The notes under the pieces are model-generated. The model searched no databases, was not told where the DNA came from, and was given only the letters and a program-made list of their open reading frames with translations. Shown here one piece after another: positions 41,398-41,511 of a DNA stretch of 41,511 nt. The translations under genes were made by a program, and so were the position numbers. This DNA is from CAYNWK01 sp964400875. GTDB lineage: Bacteria; Chloroflexota; Anaerolineae; Anaerolineales; UBA4823. The DNA is taken from assembly GCA_964400875.1 (NCBI GenBank), contig CAYNWK010000019.1, positions 1 through 41,511 of the forward strand. Reading direction: 5' to 3'. Every line of letters starts with the position of its first letter. The first letter of the stretch is position 1.

Positions 41398-41511
41398 TCA
41401 CGGTTCCGGGCAAACAGGGGGCGACGGCAAACTGGGATAATCGGTCAGGCAGTTCACCTCGGTGATCTCGCCTGTATCGGCGTTTAGATCGAACACGTAC
41501 CAGAATTCCTT
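41398..41511 (-). CDS. 3' end of an unknown minus-strand gene (truncated by window edge)
   Basis: The frame enters from the right edge and ends at a TGA (41398-41400), leaving 37 residues beginning KEFWYVFDLNADTGEITEV and ending PPVCPEP. Two cysteines and a Pro-rich tail suggest an exported or surface domain, but there is no recognisable motif. The hairpin at 41338-41370 is a plausible terminator for it, which supports coding. Confidence 0.5.
   Translation of the reverse strand, partial: KEFWYVFDLNADTGEITEVNCLTDYPSLPSPPVCPEP

Overview
This 41.5 kb window is chromosomal DNA of a bacterium that most resembles Chloroflexota (Anaerolineae-like). That placement is inference from the gene mix, including a collagen-stalk multihaem lipoprotein, a SpoIIE-type phosphatase, LCP protein, SecDF, archaeal-type thiolase and a PrkA-DUF444-SpoVR cluster. 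GC content looks moderate. The coding capacity points to an organism with a 2-oxoglutarate dehydrogenase, gluconeogenesis through ATP-dependent PEP carboxykinase, and some extracytoplasmic electron transfer. I see no CRISPR array, insertion sequence, rRNA or prophage.

Left part (1-11.3 kb): the tail of an unknown gene and a small two-helix membrane protein face pckA and an aminotransferase (minus strand, coupled by an ATGA overlap). Next come an RluE-like pseudouridine synthase and a 1023-aa FAD/Fe-S D-2-hydroxyacid dehydrogenase of YdiJ type (plus strand, again ATGA-coupled). These converge on sucB and sucA. All of this is central carbon metabolism around pyruvate, PEP and 2-oxoglutarate.

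Middle left (11.3-21.3 kb, all minus strand): the conserved stress trio prkA - DUF444 (yeaH) - spoVR reads directly towards sucAB. Upstream lie a stand-alone receiver protein with its own promoter and terminator, then a NarL-type regulator, its sensor kinase (dCACHE-HAMP-GAF-HisKA_3) and a tyrosine recombinase. The recombinase gene has a strong promoter, and an 11-6-11 dif-like inverted site lies directly beneath it. I regard this as the most notable non-coding element in the window.

Middle right (21.3-30.6 kb): a thiolase, a radical SAM DNA-repair-type protein, and hyuA - prs-like - hyuB. The PRPP-synthetase-like protein has an abnormal PRPP loop. A conserved unknown gene on the minus strand follows, then tRNA-Leu(TAG) with a near-consensus promoter, and a six-haem lipoprotein on a Gly-X-Y stalk, closed by a strong terminator.

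Right part (30.7-41.5 kb, almost all plus strand): tig and clpP (protein quality control), a NagD-like HAD phosphatase, rlmN, a diacylglycerol-kinase-like lipid kinase, a SAM methyltransferase, a SpoIIE-type phosphatase next to a tiny P-loop protein, secD-secF and an LCP cell-envelope protein. The end of an unknown minus-strand gene reaches the right edge. Gene starts were moved where ribosome-binding sites or promoters made the longest reading frame unlikely (prkA, tig, the recombinase, both regulators, the radical SAM gene and the haem lipoprotein).
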